This document shows, piece after piece, positions 19,874 to 32,253 of a DNA stretch of 64,000 bases (positions are counted from its first letter, which is position 1; each line of letters begins with the position of its first letter). Location: assembly GCF_010093595.1 (NCBI RefSeq), contig NW_022985441.1, forward strand, positions 248,132 to 312,131, in the 5' to 3' direction. The DNA is from Mytilinidion resinicola. Lineage: Eukaryota > Ascomycota > Dothideomycetes > Mytilinidiales > Mytilinidiaceae. The notes under the pieces are model-generated. The model ran no database searches. It saw nothing but the letters and a program-made list of their open reading frames with translations, and was not told the DNA's origin. Both the position numbers and the translations under genes were made by a program.

Positions 19874-21317
19874 ATTGAAACAGATGCCAGACGATGAAGA
19901 AACGGTTGGGGCGAAGAAAGCTACAAATAGTGGTGGATGTCAGGCTGTGCCGCAGAAATACAGCAGAGGAGGGCAGCCTTGAGTGCGTCGAGGGTGCAGA
20001 TGGCAGGTGGAGGACAACGCAGGCGGCTACACGCAGGGCTATATCTCGCCGAATGCCTCAGCACGCGTCCCGATGAAACGGACGCCCGCTCTCTCGCAGC
20101 GGTGGGCGCACACCAGCAGCAAGGGAGGGCGGGTAGAGCTGCAGCATGACGGCTGGATGGGGAGCGAGAGAGACGCTGTCTGGTGGGAGTCGTGCGAGGA
20201 GGCGCGTAAATGGTGGCTGCAGCGGCGTGATTGGCGAGCCGCGACGGCACAACACCAATCCCCGCCACGCTATGCAGCCCCCAGCGGCCGCTCATCAGGC
20301 GGGCGGCTGCACCGCGCCCGAGTGGTGGAGCCAACGGCCAGGGAACCATTGCATCGACAGCCTCCACATTGTCTGGGGCCTATGAGGGCGTGAAGGAGCC
20401 GGGAGTGCTGGGCCAAGAGCAAGACTTTCAGCTGAAGTTGAGGGGAACGAAGCCTGGAAGCCGCCGGCGAGCTCGCCTGCACTGGCGTGTTGTACAACAG
20501 AAGCCCGAGGACGCGGGTCTCTGAGCGAGTCCCACACGCGATAGCCTTCTCTTGATCGACTCGTGCAAGTGTTGGCCTCCAAACGAGCAGTGCGTGTGAT
20601 AGGGCCGCCTGGCCTGGCCGGCTGCTGGAGCGAGGACGCGGGCGCGAAGATGCTGGTCTCAGCCCTATGTCGGCACAGACGGTGAATCGTGGATAGTGGA
20701 TGGCGGATGGCAGTGAAAAGCGCCGAATGTGTGGGCCTCCAGTGTGAGCTGGCCGTGTTGCGGCGCCCGGCGGCAGTCCCAGGGCGCCATCTGGCCAACA
20801 TGTTGACGCCGTTTCGAGGGCCCCGTTGGCATGCTGCATGTTTCATGTTGCATGTTGGCTGGCATTTCAGCTCGCCCAGCCGCTAGGCCCAAAGCATTTG
20901 CAGAGCACATGCAGCCGGACACGAGCATGACTTCAACAACATCAGCCGCGAGCATTCCTCGCCGAAATGCACATTTGCGTAGTTACACTTCAATCCAAGC
21001 ATCACAACCACCATGTCTCGTCCACGCTGCACCGCCTTGATGACCCTATTATCGCGCTCTGTTTTGAAACTCGCCCTGGTGTTCCCGCGCGTCGGGAATG
21101 GGCATAGTGCCCCCCTGACGATGATAGCCATCCATCTTCGCCCATCCGCCGCTTTCTCCCCTTCACCGCACTCACCACGCTCTCTCACAGTCGCTCTTTA
21201 CAGTAGCCTCGCGCTGCACAGTCTCTCCTTTAGCAATTGAATCTCAGCGCGTGTCTGGAATACGCGCAGCCCCCACACTCCTTAATAGTCCTTTCCGCCT
21301 ATCTACGCCCTCTCGCT
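19874..21317. promoter_or_regulatory. Long GC-rich divergent intergenic region
   Basis: 1.44 kb between the YSP-repeat gene (minus) and the CRH gene (plus). Long GC-rich shadow ORFs on both strands have no domain. Probably both promoters and 5' UTRs; no specific site claimed. Confidence 0.4.
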
Positions 21318-22449
21318 ATGCTCTACTTAGCCCTCGTCGCAGCCTTGCTGCCTGCCGCCTTCGCCCAGACCTGGACCGCCTGCAATCCGCTCAACTCCAC
21401 CGGCTGCCCTACTAATCCCGCCCTGGGAAGCAATGCCACCTTCCTGTGGAACACCACCACCGCCGACTCCAGCATCTGGAATGCTACCAATGGCAAAGTC
21501 AAGTACACCCCAGCCGGCGGCGAATTCACCATCAACGAACGCCACGACTCGCCTACCATCCAGTCCAAGTTCTACATCTTCTTTGGTGTTGTCTCCGTTA
21601 TCATGAGAGCTGCCCCCGGCCAGGGTGTCATCTCCAGTATCGTTCTCGAGTCCGATGATCTTGACGAAGTCGATTGGGAATTCATTGGCGGCAACCACAC
21701 CCACGTTGAGACCAACTACTTTGGCAAAGGCAACACTACTTCCTACGATCGCGCTATCTATTATCCCGTCGACAAGCCCCAGGACCAGTTCCACAACTAC
21801 ACCGTCCACTGGACCAAGGACGCGATTGAGTGGTGGATTGACGACAAGTCCGTACGCACGCTGAACTATAGTGATGCGCTCGGTGGCAAGAACTTCCCCC
21901 AGACGCCAATGAACGTCCGCCTCGGTATCTGGGCCGGTGGTGACCCGGACAATAGTAACGGTACCATCGAATGGGCTGGCGGGCTTACAAACTATGGCGA
22001 TGGCCCCTACACCATGACAGTCGCGGAAATCTACGTCCAAGATTTCACTTCTGGCAAGGAGTACGCGTATGGCGACATGACCGGCAGCTGGGAGAGCATC
22101 AAAGTTACCGAGTAAGTCCCAACAATCTGAACACCCCATAATACCTTCACTAACACAGCACAGGGGCCAATCGAAAGCCATCAAGGAAATCACGACCCCA
22201 CATGGTGTTACCGGCCGCTGGAAGGCCCTCTCGAAAACCGCCCAATTCGCTATCGTCGCCTCCGCAGCCGGTGTCGCTGTCCTCTGCCTTCTGGGCATCG
22301 TGTTCTGTTGCATCAAGCAACGACGCGCCGGGCGTCGAGAGTATGCCGAGATTGAGGCCCAGCGTGAGAAGGAGGCCGCCGAGCTTGTGGAATATACGAC
22401 GAAGATGGCGAACGGTCACTTCGGTCACGGCAGCCACAATAACTGGTGA
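21318..22449 (+). CDS. CRH-type GH16 chitin-glucan transglycosylase with C-terminal membrane helix
   Basis: Cell-wall enzyme of the Crh1/Utr2 group (GH16), which links chitin to beta-1,6/1,3-glucan outside the plasma membrane. Exons 21318-22111 and 22164-22449 (intron 52 nt) give 359 residues. A signal peptide (MLYLALVAALLPAAFAQ) precedes the GH16 domain. The catalytic ExDxE signature is in DEVDWEF, with E117, D119 and E121; WEFIGGNHTHVETNYFGKG and FHNYTVHWTKDAIEWWIDD are typical flanks. A Cys-containing N-terminal CNPLNSTGC segment fits the family, and there are several N-glycosylation sites. Instead of a GPI signal, exon 2 encodes a hydrophobic helix (about 292-313) followed by a basic cytosolic tail (CCIKQRRAGRREY), so it is probably a single-pass type I membrane protein. 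The start at 21318 is the first ATG giving a proper signal peptide. Confidence 0.92.
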
Positions 22450-23206
22450 TTGGTGTGATGGAGGCATCGATGCCTCGAAAAGTACCATTTTCACAATTGA
22501 TTGTCTATCTTGAGTCCTTTTCGGGTGGCGCGACCAGCAGGGTGTGCGATAGTTGCTTATCCATAAGCATGCGCATGACTCGATACAAGTGGTGTTGCGT
22601 ACAAAGGAGAGGTGGTTGTATATGTAGCATACACAGAGCCTGCAGCACGTCTCCCTGCAAATCGCGCAGCTCTGGGCGCAAACATGTGTCTCTCACGATC
22701 ATACCCCCAATTTGCTGTTAGGTTCTAGCGTTTCTTTAGAGAGAATTTCAAACAAGCGGCTTGATGCCTGCTCTCACAATTACGAGATACCTTATGACCC
22801 GTGACTTGCATTACACACATGGTCTTCAAACGCAGGCCTTGATCTAGATAATCTCCTGACTACAAATAAAATCTCTTTCAGGTTCCGGAGAAACTATAAA
22901 CATGGATAGTTAACCGCTTCTGGATTAGTCGTCCGATCTCACGCATGAATATTGCCAAGAAATCTTGACGTCCCACCTTTCTTTCATGAACCATCGTGAC
23001 GTTCTCCATGACCTCCCTCCTCGCCTTGGTCCCCTCTTACTCTCCCTGCCTTTACAGCTGCATACATGTGCGATGACGAACACGTTTGTGCATCACCCCC
23101 AGCAACCATACCAACGTACCAATAAGCTCTACCCACCTTGAACCGCCACCAGCATCTACTCAGAACTCCCTCATCCCTCATCACCAACCGCGCACACCCC
23201 AAAAAA
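22450..23206. other. Intergenic region
   Basis: 3' flank of the CRH gene and upstream region of the next gene. Nothing further recognised. Confidence 0.4.
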
Positions 23207-24085
23207 ATGTCCGGCTTCCTATCCCAGCAACCCCTCACACCCCCCGCCTCCTCCATCGCCGCCTCCTCCACCCTCCACTCCCCGCTCCCCCACCCCCGCG
23301 CCCAGCCGCTCAAACGCGGCGGCACCAAAGAATCCGAGTTCATCCACTACGTCGACGCCACGCTCCTCCTCGTGCAGCGGCGATGGGCGAAGCGCGCCTT
23401 CACCGACGAGCTGGCGGGCCGAGTCAAGGGGTACCACAGCTTCCGCAGCGCGGCGCGGGATCTGAATGATTTAGTCGATGTGGTGTGGGTGTCTGCGACG
23501 CGTACGCCACCCTCCTGCCCTCCCCATTCCTAGCTACGAGTTTTCCGTGGCTTGTTATGCTGCTGCTGTTGTTGGGGCGAGCTGAACTAATGCGGATCGT
23601 TCGCAGCGAGTTTCCAGATCCCGTACTTGCTGAGCATCGCGCTGCTGCTCACGGAGTTCCTGCCGTCGTTCCCCGCGGCGCCGGGGAGCATGTTTGGGCT
23701 GCTGGAGAAGCTGGACCAGGCGTTTGCGGCGCTGCTGGTTGGAAGGGATCCGGAGACTGGGGAGGTGTTGCCGGGGATTGCGGCGAGGGGGGTTAGCACG
23801 ACGGAGAAGATTCGGATGAAGAGTTTGGTGGAGCGGACGAGGGTGGTGGTTGTGGAGGTGATGGCGAGGCGGCATGGTGGTGGGGGGGAGGAGACGGATG
23901 TTGATGATGGGGCTATGGATGTGGATGTGGATACTGAGGAGGATGGGGAAGGTAGATGGGGCGAAGGGGAAGGGGATGAGGAGGACGAGTGGGAGATGGC
24001 GATAGGTAGGGTGTATGAGCAGACGATTGGGGAGTTGGGGGAGAGTGTTGAGGGACCGCCTATTGGGATTATCACGAATGGGTGA
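23207..24085 (+). CDS. Conserved filamentous-fungal protein of unknown function
   Basis: Exons 23207-23501 and 23607-24085 (intron 105 nt, GTACGC donor) encode 257 residues. After a Ser/Pro-rich N-terminus (MSGFLSQQPLTPPASS) comes a conserved helical region with ESEFIHYVDATLLLVQRR, YHSFRSAARDLNDLVDVVWVS, then FQIPYLLSIALLLTEFLPSFP and FGLLEKLDQAFAALLVGRD, and TTEKIRMKSLVERTRVVVVEV. The C-terminal half of exon 2 is acidic. From memory, relatives in some fungal genomes carry a meiotic-recombination label, but I see no RecA-type Walker motifs and do not support that. The splice choice is dictated by continuity of the VSAT-PSFQIPYLL segment. Confidence 0.8.
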
Positions 24086-25586
24086 GAGGAGGGTTCGTAT
24101 CGTGATGACATGAGAGCTCGGCTTGATGAATTTATGGTTATGGAGGTCTGGTATGAATCTTTGAGCCATGTGATGATGGCTAGTTTTGATTTCTTTAAAT
24201 CTTGAACGCGCTTTCTAGCGTGCTCTGGCTGGTAGAGAACTATGCCGATGAGACACCGTGGTGACCGGATGGTTTTGAACGGTAAATGGCTCTATTCCCT
24301 AAAAGAAAAGTTTGGGAGCTCCATCCTCTACGACCGTGAGAAACTCTATTTCCTAGATACAGAAAGAAGTTTTCTCTTGGCCGTCGGAAGTCTCAATTCT
24401 CAAGGCTTGAAGGGTTTGTTTCTTTCAGTCCGTAGTAAGTGCTCCGTTTCTTATAACGAGAGAAGGTATAATAATATTTCGCGATGTTTCTCCCCTCAAT
24501 TATGGTCACGTGACTATACACTCCGACCACCACGTTGCGAAGTACAGTAAGGTGAGCTGGATAAGATGAACTTATTATGTATGGTAAGATGGAATAAATC
24601 TATCCGGCCAACTAAATGACTCCTGTAAGGTAAGATGATTTTATTATTTGAGGTGAGGTGAGTACCTCTATATATTTCGAACATTTTGAGGACCATCCAA
24701 CTAACTCGACCAGCAGCTCAATTGGCCTCCTCCCCCTCCGAGTGAGCACCGAGCCAATCGAACCGACCGACGCCGCCAACTCGTCTGACCACCAGGACCG
24801 CATTCGAGCCCCCCAGTGAGCACTGGCTGGGTGGTTTAAATGTGGACCCCAGTACTTTCGGGAATTGTCCTTACGGCATGTAGCTCTGTTTGGAGAGCAT
24901 GGCTTGGGCACGGAGAAAATATTAAAGTCTTTCTACACCCTCCACCGAGGAGGGTGGTGTTTTGCTCCTTGGATGTTATTTTTTTTAATTCTTTGGGGTG
25001 AGGAGCGCGGTGAGATGATGCTATGCTGCAGTGCCTTTATTCAATTAGAGCAGAGACCTCAGATGCCATTTGTAAAGCCGTGGCGCTCGCTCGTTTTTCC
25101 ACAGCATCACGAAAAGGAAGAGATTCGAATTCGGCCAAATTTTTCTCATGCCACTGACTTCTGCGCTCATGCTTGCTGCCTGCCCGCTCTCGGGTCCTAA
25201 TACCGTTCTGCCGTAGAGCCACATCTCCTGTTGGTGCCCGACGCGGTGCTTCTATCTCCGATGACGTCAAGGTCTGTTTATCATTTCTGAGGTCTTGCAG
25301 ATAGAGTAGAAGACGGGCATTGAGAGCATCTCCGTACGCGTTACCAAGCTATGGCCGGGAATCAAGATCATCACTGGCACGAGATAATGCATTGACTGGG
25401 TTGGGTTTCCTCCATTTCGTCTCAAGGAAGGTGCGAGAGCCCACGACCTCACCTTAGACTTTCGACAACAACCGGCCCTCCGCGCTACTTCCACACTCTT
25501 CAACACCACGCGAGCGTCATCGTCCTTCCTTCCACCGGCCATAGGCCTCTTCTGTCGCTCCTTACACGCTCCTCCTGTCCGACACC
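24086..25586. other. AT-richer gene-poor region with degenerate direct repeats
   Basis: 1.5 kb without a recognisable gene. Near 24546-24665 two related stretches begin GTAAGGTGAG and GTAAGGTAAG and continue with similar AGATG- and TTATTAT-rich sequence. At 24936-24960 a GC-rich imperfect inverted repeat is followed by a T-rich run. A minus-strand ORF of 99 codons (24612-24911) has no known domain. This may be decayed mobile DNA; I cannot name an element. Confidence 0.4.
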
Positions 25587-28500
25587 ATGCCACGCTATCA
25601 CTGCGTCAAAGCGAACGTCCAACTCTGCGCCGCTAGCCTCAGGGCTGCCACCACCCCGGAACCGACCACACGCAAAGGGCCGGTGTCAAATCAGTACGCT
25701 GATAAGGCGGAGAAAGTGCTACGCGAAGGGCGAATACTAGCGGAGACTGTCGTAGGCGTTCCGCTAGACAATGGAGAGGATGGTGGCCGCGTCCACTTTC
25801 TGGGGAAGCATGGCAACATGCCGTTCCTTATGGTCCACGCCGGCGCTGGCCTATTCGGGGACGGCCTTGGTCAAGAGATTCATACCACACGAGCCTCAGA
25901 ACGGCGTTGGAGTAACACCGTGAAGACGATATTGATGTCGCCAGCTTCGTGCGAAGGGGACAGTAAAGGAGATAAAGACAAGGACGGGCCACAAGACGAT
26001 GCTAGACCTGTCTCGATCACTACACGTAGCAGGCAATCTATCAATAGCATTCCCGCGGCTTCCCCCGACACCGTGCTGTCTCCGCAAGCACTGTGTCTCC
26101 AGGTCTACATCAGCCCTGAGACTTTCCTCTTCGACCCAATGGCACCTGTCAAGCATACAAACCGAGATATCAAAATCGACGTCTTCTTCAACGGTGTCTT
26201 TGCCAATTCTGGATTCATCCCTGGCCGAGACCGTCATATGTACACCTGCCCGATCGGCGCTGTCTTTTCAGGCGAGCGGTTCCACTACTTGATGGAGCGG
26301 CCCTGGGTTATAGTCCCGCCTGGACAAGAAGCCGATGGCTCGCTGCGAGGAACCATCAAGAAGTCAAAGGCTTTGAGCAGTGTCACGACGGAAGAGCGCT
26401 GGAGCCAGATTGGGGCAGCGTTGTTGGCTGAGGCTAACATCCTCGGATATAACAAGCGTGGCGACAGACCTCCGTCAGGGGATTACCTAGAGAGTTTGGC
26501 GAACATGAAGATGCCGAGTGCAGTGGAGGCTATGCAAAAACCCGGAGGACCAAAGTTTGGCGTGATTGATGTATATGGCCTCTCTATACTATATGCTTGC
26601 GGATTAAGAAGCTCCGGACTGACCTTGTTCTAGGTTATCATTTCGGTCGGACAAGGGCACAAAAATTCCAACGTTGCTCATTACATACAGGAACCTACTC
26701 GATTCAAAGACGATAAATTCAAGTCTCTTGCTGAAGGCCGGGAGATTGAGATAAAGGTTAAGCAGGGCGTAGTGGATGAGACTGTACTAGACCCCATTCA
26801 ACCAGATACCCAGGCAGATCCAACACCGGAGCAAGCCCAGTCTACGCAGATCTTGTCATCTAATCACATTATTCAGACCCCAGGCCTTCATCCAGACAAA
26901 GAAGGTTCACCACCATCGTTCCTGCGCGGCTTTCTGCCATCGTCATCCTTTAGCGACTACTACCCGAGCCCTGATGAGGATGGCCGCCATAGACGAGGAC
27001 AAATGCGAATGGGGACATTGGGCAGTAAAGGGGCGGTTGCCTCTCAGTCGGTTGAAGGTCCCGAACCTGCCAGAGCTTCTTCATATCGTCGCTCTTCTCT
27101 CACAAATCCACCCCTCAACATGTCGCTCCGATCTGGACGGAACAGTTCAGCCCAGCCGGCAAGTTCTGTGGACCTCATGCCCCCTCCTTTGGCTCCTGCC
27201 TCTTTCTTTGCCTCAAGTAGTCCAAACAAGCGTAGGCGTAGCTCGCTTCCTACATCAGATGGCAGAAACAACAAACGGCAACGAGTTTCGGAGAGAATCA
27301 GCATGGCTAGACCGACGGTGGAGCCAATCACTCCTTTGCTAATTCCAGCTACACCACCTTCTTCACTTGCTATTTCTCGCCGAGGCGTCTTCATTGGGAT
27401 CGCAAGTCCTACCGCAATCCCAGAATTAACGTTACCATCTACGGCCAGGTCCGATCGCAAAGATGGAAAGATTTTCATCGAGAACGATCCTTTCGAGCCG
27501 CGGATCCAGTTGCCATCGTTCACCAACCCCCTTTCAAACCCTTCTGGACTGCCACTCGGCCTCTCCGGAATGCCTTTCGGCGCCAGAACTGCAACAAACC
27601 TATTCGCCTACAGTTCAGCTCCTCGAAAAAGCGTTGTTCTCCACCGTGTGGTCATCAGAGCAGGCCAGAGGACCGTAGTAGACAAGTTCCTGACGACAGG
27701 CTACCGTCTTCCGTTGCATATGCCGAACACGTCCCCGACCAAACCGCCTCCACCTCCTCGTCGTTCGTCGCGAATCCAGAGATCGGAGACTCCTGGCTTT
27801 GGTGCCTATGTGGATCCCTCGGCGAAACGCAGCGGTGCTCCACGAGGCTCAAATAACGATCCCGCAACCCCTCCTCCATCATCTTCTCCGTTGAAAAACG
27901 CAAAAGGTCGATATTCCAAACCCGCTAAGCCTGCCACCGGGGTGGTGCCAACACCCACGCACTTGCTGTCGCAAATTCAAGCAAGACAAAGTTCGGATAT
28001 TCCGCCGGCTGAGTCCGCGAAGATGGACCAAGTGGTTAGGAATGTTGCGCAGCAGACGAGCCAGGATATGTGGGGTTTAGCAGTCACAGCTCCGCAGAAC
28101 GGTGGCTTTTCGCCATATCAGACCTATCAAGGATATGGAGCTATTCCGCAGCGGACAGGTCAGAACATGTGGGGACTGATGGCCCAAAGCGGTGGAGGTC
28201 CAGCACCTCAGGCCCATGAGGGAGTAGGGGTTTCACCGCAGCAGACGCACTCATACGCATGGGGCACGACAGCGCCCTTTGGCCGGAGCAGTGGCGGTAT
28301 ACCCCAGCAGACGTATCAGGGACTAGCAGCTCCACCACTTCAAATACCAGGAGCTCTACCAAAACAGAGACTGGGCGCTTCAACTCAGCAGTTCGATCTA
28401 AGTGGTGCCAACTCTCTCGACGCGTCTGATCAACTAATGACGGAGGATTCAGCGCTTGAATGGCTTGAATCCACGAAGCCGTCGCGACGCGACAGTGCTT

Positions 28501-30020
28501 TGGAAGCAGCAGGAGTAGAGGGCTTGCTCAAGCGGGCTGCACAATCGAAGACGCAGAGCACCTTGATACCAGATATTCAAGCCTTCGGAAACCGGTCACG
28601 TTTTCAACGCCAAATGGATGGTTCTTCTGAGGATCTAATGCTCCGAGAGCTTCTCGAAGGGCAGAGCCAGTTGCCTCAAGACTTTTACAAGCAAACTGCG
28701 AATTCGGAGGAGCGGAGAGACATGATGCGTGGGGTTCAGCATGCCGTTCAGAAATCTAGTTCTCCATGGCAACTAGATGGCTCCAGTGAAGATCTCCAAA
28801 AGTTTCTCGAGTTGTCTAACCCGGTAGTGCCTGGGGTGTCCGCCATTGAAATAGCTGCAGCCCGGGATCGACGCAAGCGTGATGCCGAATCAAAGAAGCG
28901 TAAAAACACAATGGAGGGGATGCAAGGCTTCGTACAGCCGTCTGGTTCTCTACGGCAATTGGATGGGCCTGATGATGGTGACTTCATACAGCAATTGAAC
29001 CAGGCAGCGGGCTTTCCATTGCAGCAACCTGGTCAAAGATGGGGCACTATCGTACCACGATTGCCCGAACCGATTGATCCTGGTCTCGTGCAGGAATCAA
29101 GCCAAACGATGCGCACTTCTCTCCAGCAAACCGACCAGGGGAGGGGGACTTCTCTGCAGCAACCAGGTCTGTCTATTGGTATGCGTGTCTTGCAGCCCCC
29201 AACCCAGACGGTCGGCAATCCGCTACAGCAATCTAATCAGAGACAAAATATATCATCCAGGCAGCTGAGTGGCAGTACCAACATCACTGCTCAATCAAAT
29301 GTCCCAAATCTGGATCATGGGAACGTGCAGACCGAAGCCAGGGCTAGTGCGGTGCGCCGAATGAGGAATCCCAATCCTCAAGACACTATCCAAGTCAGAC
29401 CTAGGATCAGCAGCGCTCCAAATCCAACGGCTTATGGCCCAACACTTCTTCCCAGCCCACTGATTAACACACCGACTTCAGTACCTAGCCGTTTGGTTCC
29501 AAAGGCCCGCGAGTCGCTTGGAAGTGATGACTCGACACTGTCGTCAGGTCCATCGCATGTCTCGACGCCGGTGGATATGCAATTCTCTCCTACTGCGCAC
29601 GTGAACGGGAAAGAGAAAGAGAAGAGCGGTACCCATCTACCTAGGCTGCAAACACATCCACACTCGCCGCTCTCATCAGCTCCCTCGAACCCCACGACGC
29701 CCCAGGATATGGGATTCACCATTCCCGCACAGGCAGAAGGAATGGAAAAGGAGATAGGGGAGGCCACCGAAATATCCAAACCGCCACCACCGCCTCAGAC
29801 ACAAGTCTCGACTCGGAGAACTAGCGTCCAGTCCATCACTGACTACGCGCCTTTTGACCCGGCGTTGCTGAGCCAGGACTGCGTCATCACTTATGCGAAG
29901 GCAGGTCCGTGGAACGTGGCGCCGACAGCTGGAGAGGCAGTTAGACAGGTGAGAGGTGCGAAAGGTGGAGTATTTCGGGAGGAGGAGATCGTGTTTGGGG
30001 TGAGGTTTCTAGTGGGCTGA
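25587..30020 (+). CDS. Large Gln/Pro-rich fungal protein of unknown function
   Basis: Exons 25587-26570 and 26634-30020 (intron 63 nt with CTGACC branch and CTAG acceptor) encode 1456 residues. The splice is supported because exon 2 continues with VIISVGQGHKNSNVAHYIQEP before the first Met of the longer frame. The N-terminal 390 residues look globular (HCVKANVQLCAASLRA, VHFLGKHGNMPFLMVHAGAG, LCLQVYISPETFLFDPM, DIKIDVFFNGVFANSGFIPGRDRHMY). The rest is disordered, with a basic KRRRSSLPTSDGRNNKRQR segment that could be a nuclear signal. Gln-rich repeats of the form PQQTxQG and W(G)xxAP recur at about 750-850, with LQQP/LQQS repeats further on. A conserved-looking C-terminal segment starts DYAPFDPALLSQDCVITYAK. 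No family recognised; a nuclear role is a guess from composition. Confidence 0.75.
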
Positions 30021-30963
30021 GTTTTCAGGTGAGTAACGGGCGTGGAACTAGATTGGAGCTAGGGAATGATCTTGCGGGGGTGAGACTATGGAGATGCAAT
30101 CATGAGAAGGGTTCAATGATCTGAGATCAGATTGCGTGTCACTGTAAAAGCACTTGTAATCCGGGGAAAACTTGATTTTGGAGCAAAAGCAGAGGCAGAT
30201 AGTAGCCAATACAGAGTTCAAGTGGCTTCACTTGTTTCTCTATGTGACGTTGCTTGGAACTTTGGGAGTATTTCACCGAGTATTCCCTTCAACACGGCCT
30301 GCTGTGACGAACGGTCGCTTCTATCCGTGTGATAGCCTGGCACGCGGGGAATGAAAAAGGTGGCACTCCACGCGTGAATGCCGCTGCTTGGGCTGCTTCA
30401 ATGCATTTTCAGAACTCTATGCGGGATGAAAGCTCGTTAGTCTAGGCTATGTGGAAACTTGTTGAAGCACTTCAAGCAGTGGTAGACAGGTGCACCACCG
30501 AGACAGCCTGGTTGATGAGTATCAAGGCATACACACTATATCTGTGCTCGTGTACGCTTGCCTATCGCCGCCTCAGGTCCTCCCGTATGCTATTGTCATC
30601 CTTGAAATAGTAGGCGTGACGGATAGGGCATCTGATTAGCCCATACCCTCGATCCAACTTACAATCCACCACCATTTACTCCATCCACCGTCAAACAGCT
30701 CCCAGCTCTGCCATGACTAGGCGTAAGACGCCCGGTGCCTCCCGTGTTTCCACGCTCGGCCCGCTCCGCACAAACATGGAGGACCTGCCGTCTTTCTTAC
30801 CCCGGGTGATGCAGATCAAACCAGCACCCCACCTCAGCCTTCTTCTCAGTCCAGGTTCCAGCCTCATACATACACCAGCGTAGGCACCAACACTCATTCA
30901 TATCCTACTTTCTTACCAAGCCTGATTACCTCGCCCCTACCGGGCTTCGGAAGATACAAAAAG
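30021..30963. other. Intergenic region, 0.9 kb
   Basis: 3' flank of the preceding gene and promoter region of the next. Short ORFs only; nothing recognised. Confidence 0.4.
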
Positions 30964-32253
30964 ATGGAGGTCCAATCTTCCTTCGGCAGCCAGAACTCCA
31001 CCAGCGCCCCGCCGCCATCCATGGATCCAGCACGCAGGGGCTCAGTCCCCGGCACTCCAGCCCTCCTCCAGAACCTCCTCAGCATCGACGACTTCGAGAA
31101 ACAGCACGAAGCCGCCGTCGCCGCCGCCGCCGCATCCCGCGCCCAATCCACCCCGAAATCCAACCCTCAACCAGGCTCCGCGGCGGCGGTGCCCCAACCC
31201 ATCCCCATCTCCACCCGCTCCTCCGTAAACACCCAGCTCTTCTTCCAGCGCTGCCAGGCGCTCGCCATCCTGCAGCCCGCCTTCTCCTTCGACGGCGACG
31301 CCTCTCTCCCCGCCTGGTCCTGCACCCTCACCCTGCACGCCGGGGGCCAAGCCCACAGCCTCACCACCACCGGCGTCTGCACCTCCAAGAAAGAAGCCAA
31401 AGAAGCCGCCGCGACCCTCGGCCTCGGCCTCATCGCCGCCCTCGAAGCCGCCGGCACGCTGGCCACCCCGTCCAAAGCTACCAAAAAACGCACCCCGACC
31501 CCCACTCTCCCCTCCTCCTCTACCACTACCCCCACTGAACCGGACGAGCCACAGGAAAACTACATAGGCATCCTCACGGAGTTCTGCCAGGGCGCCAAGC
31601 TCCCCGCGTCCGTCTTCGCCGAGTTCAGAACGGGGACCTGCTTCTCCGCCGAGCTGGCGCTGGAGAGCCATCGGCCCGGCGCGCCGTTCGGCGGGCGCGG
31701 CGTCCTCCATTCATCCAAGAAAGCGGCGCGTGCGGCTGCTGCGAAAGAGGCTGTGCTCTGGCTGAGAGAGAAGGGGCAGCTGCCCGCGGTGCACGAGCCC
31801 GCGGCCGCGAGGAAGCGGAAAGCGGCTGCGTCGTCGGAGGATGCAGTGCAGCTGTCTGCGGGCGGGGCGAGTGGAGGTTCGGCGGCGCGGGTGCTGGCAC
31901 TTGCCGCAGAGCTGGGCTTACCGCAGCCGGTGTATCGGTGGGCCGAGGCGAGTGAGCTGGCGCCGGGGCTGTGGACGGTGAGTAGTTTGTTCCCCGGGAG
32001 TGTAGGGGTCGGGGGCGAGCATGGGGTGGTCGCGACGGCGAGGCATGTGTTTGGGAAGAAGGCGGCGCGGGAGGAGTGTGCGCGGTTGACGGCTGTGGAG
32101 CTGGAGGGGGTGTTGGAGAGGCGGAGGGGATTAGTAGGGAGGGTGTTGGGGGTGAAGAGGGTGGAAAAGGAAAAGGGGAGCGGCGACGGGGAGGGAAAGG
32201 GGGAGGTGGAGATTGGAGAGGGGGGTGAGGATGAGGAGTATCATTCTTGTTAG
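30964..32253 (+). CDS. Protein with dsRNA-binding-domain-like repeats
   Basis: Single exon, 429 residues. Three segments resemble the double-stranded RNA-binding fold, ending in a KKxAxxxAA-type helix. The clearest is at about 195-285: NYIGILTEFCQGAKLPASVF, FSAELALE, GRGVLHSSKKAARAAAAKEAVLWL. A first copy lies at about 85-165 (WSCTLTLH, TGVCTSKKEAKEAAATLGLGLI) and a third at about 300-385 (VLALAAELGLPQPVYRWAE, TARHVFGKKAAREECARLTAVEL). Linkers are Pro/Thr- or Ala-rich, and the C-terminus is a Lys/Glu/Gly tail. Strong GC bias gives a long opposite-strand ORF without domain character. Function unknown; RNA binding is inferred from the fold signature only. Confidence 0.72.
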   Translation: MEVQSSFGSQNSTSAPPPSMDPARRGSVPGTPALLQNLLSIDDFEKQHEAAVAAAAASRAQSTPKSNPQPGSAAAVPQPIPISTRSSVNTQLFFQRCQALAILQPAFSFDGDASLPAWSCTLTLHAGGQAHSLTTTGVCTSKKEAKEAAATLGLGLIAALEAAGTLATPSKATKKRTPTPTLPSSSTTTPTEPDEPQENYIGILTEFCQGAKLPASVFAEFRTGTCFSAELALESHRPGAPFGGRGVLHSSKKAARAAAAKEAVLWLREKGQLPAVHEPAAARKRKAAASSEDAVQLSAGGASGGSAARVLALAAELGLPQPVYRWAEASELAPGLWTVSSLFPGSVGVGGEHGVVATARHVFGKKAAREECARLTAVELEGVLERRRGLVGRVLGVKRVEKEKGSGDGEGKGEVEIGEGGEDEEYHSC

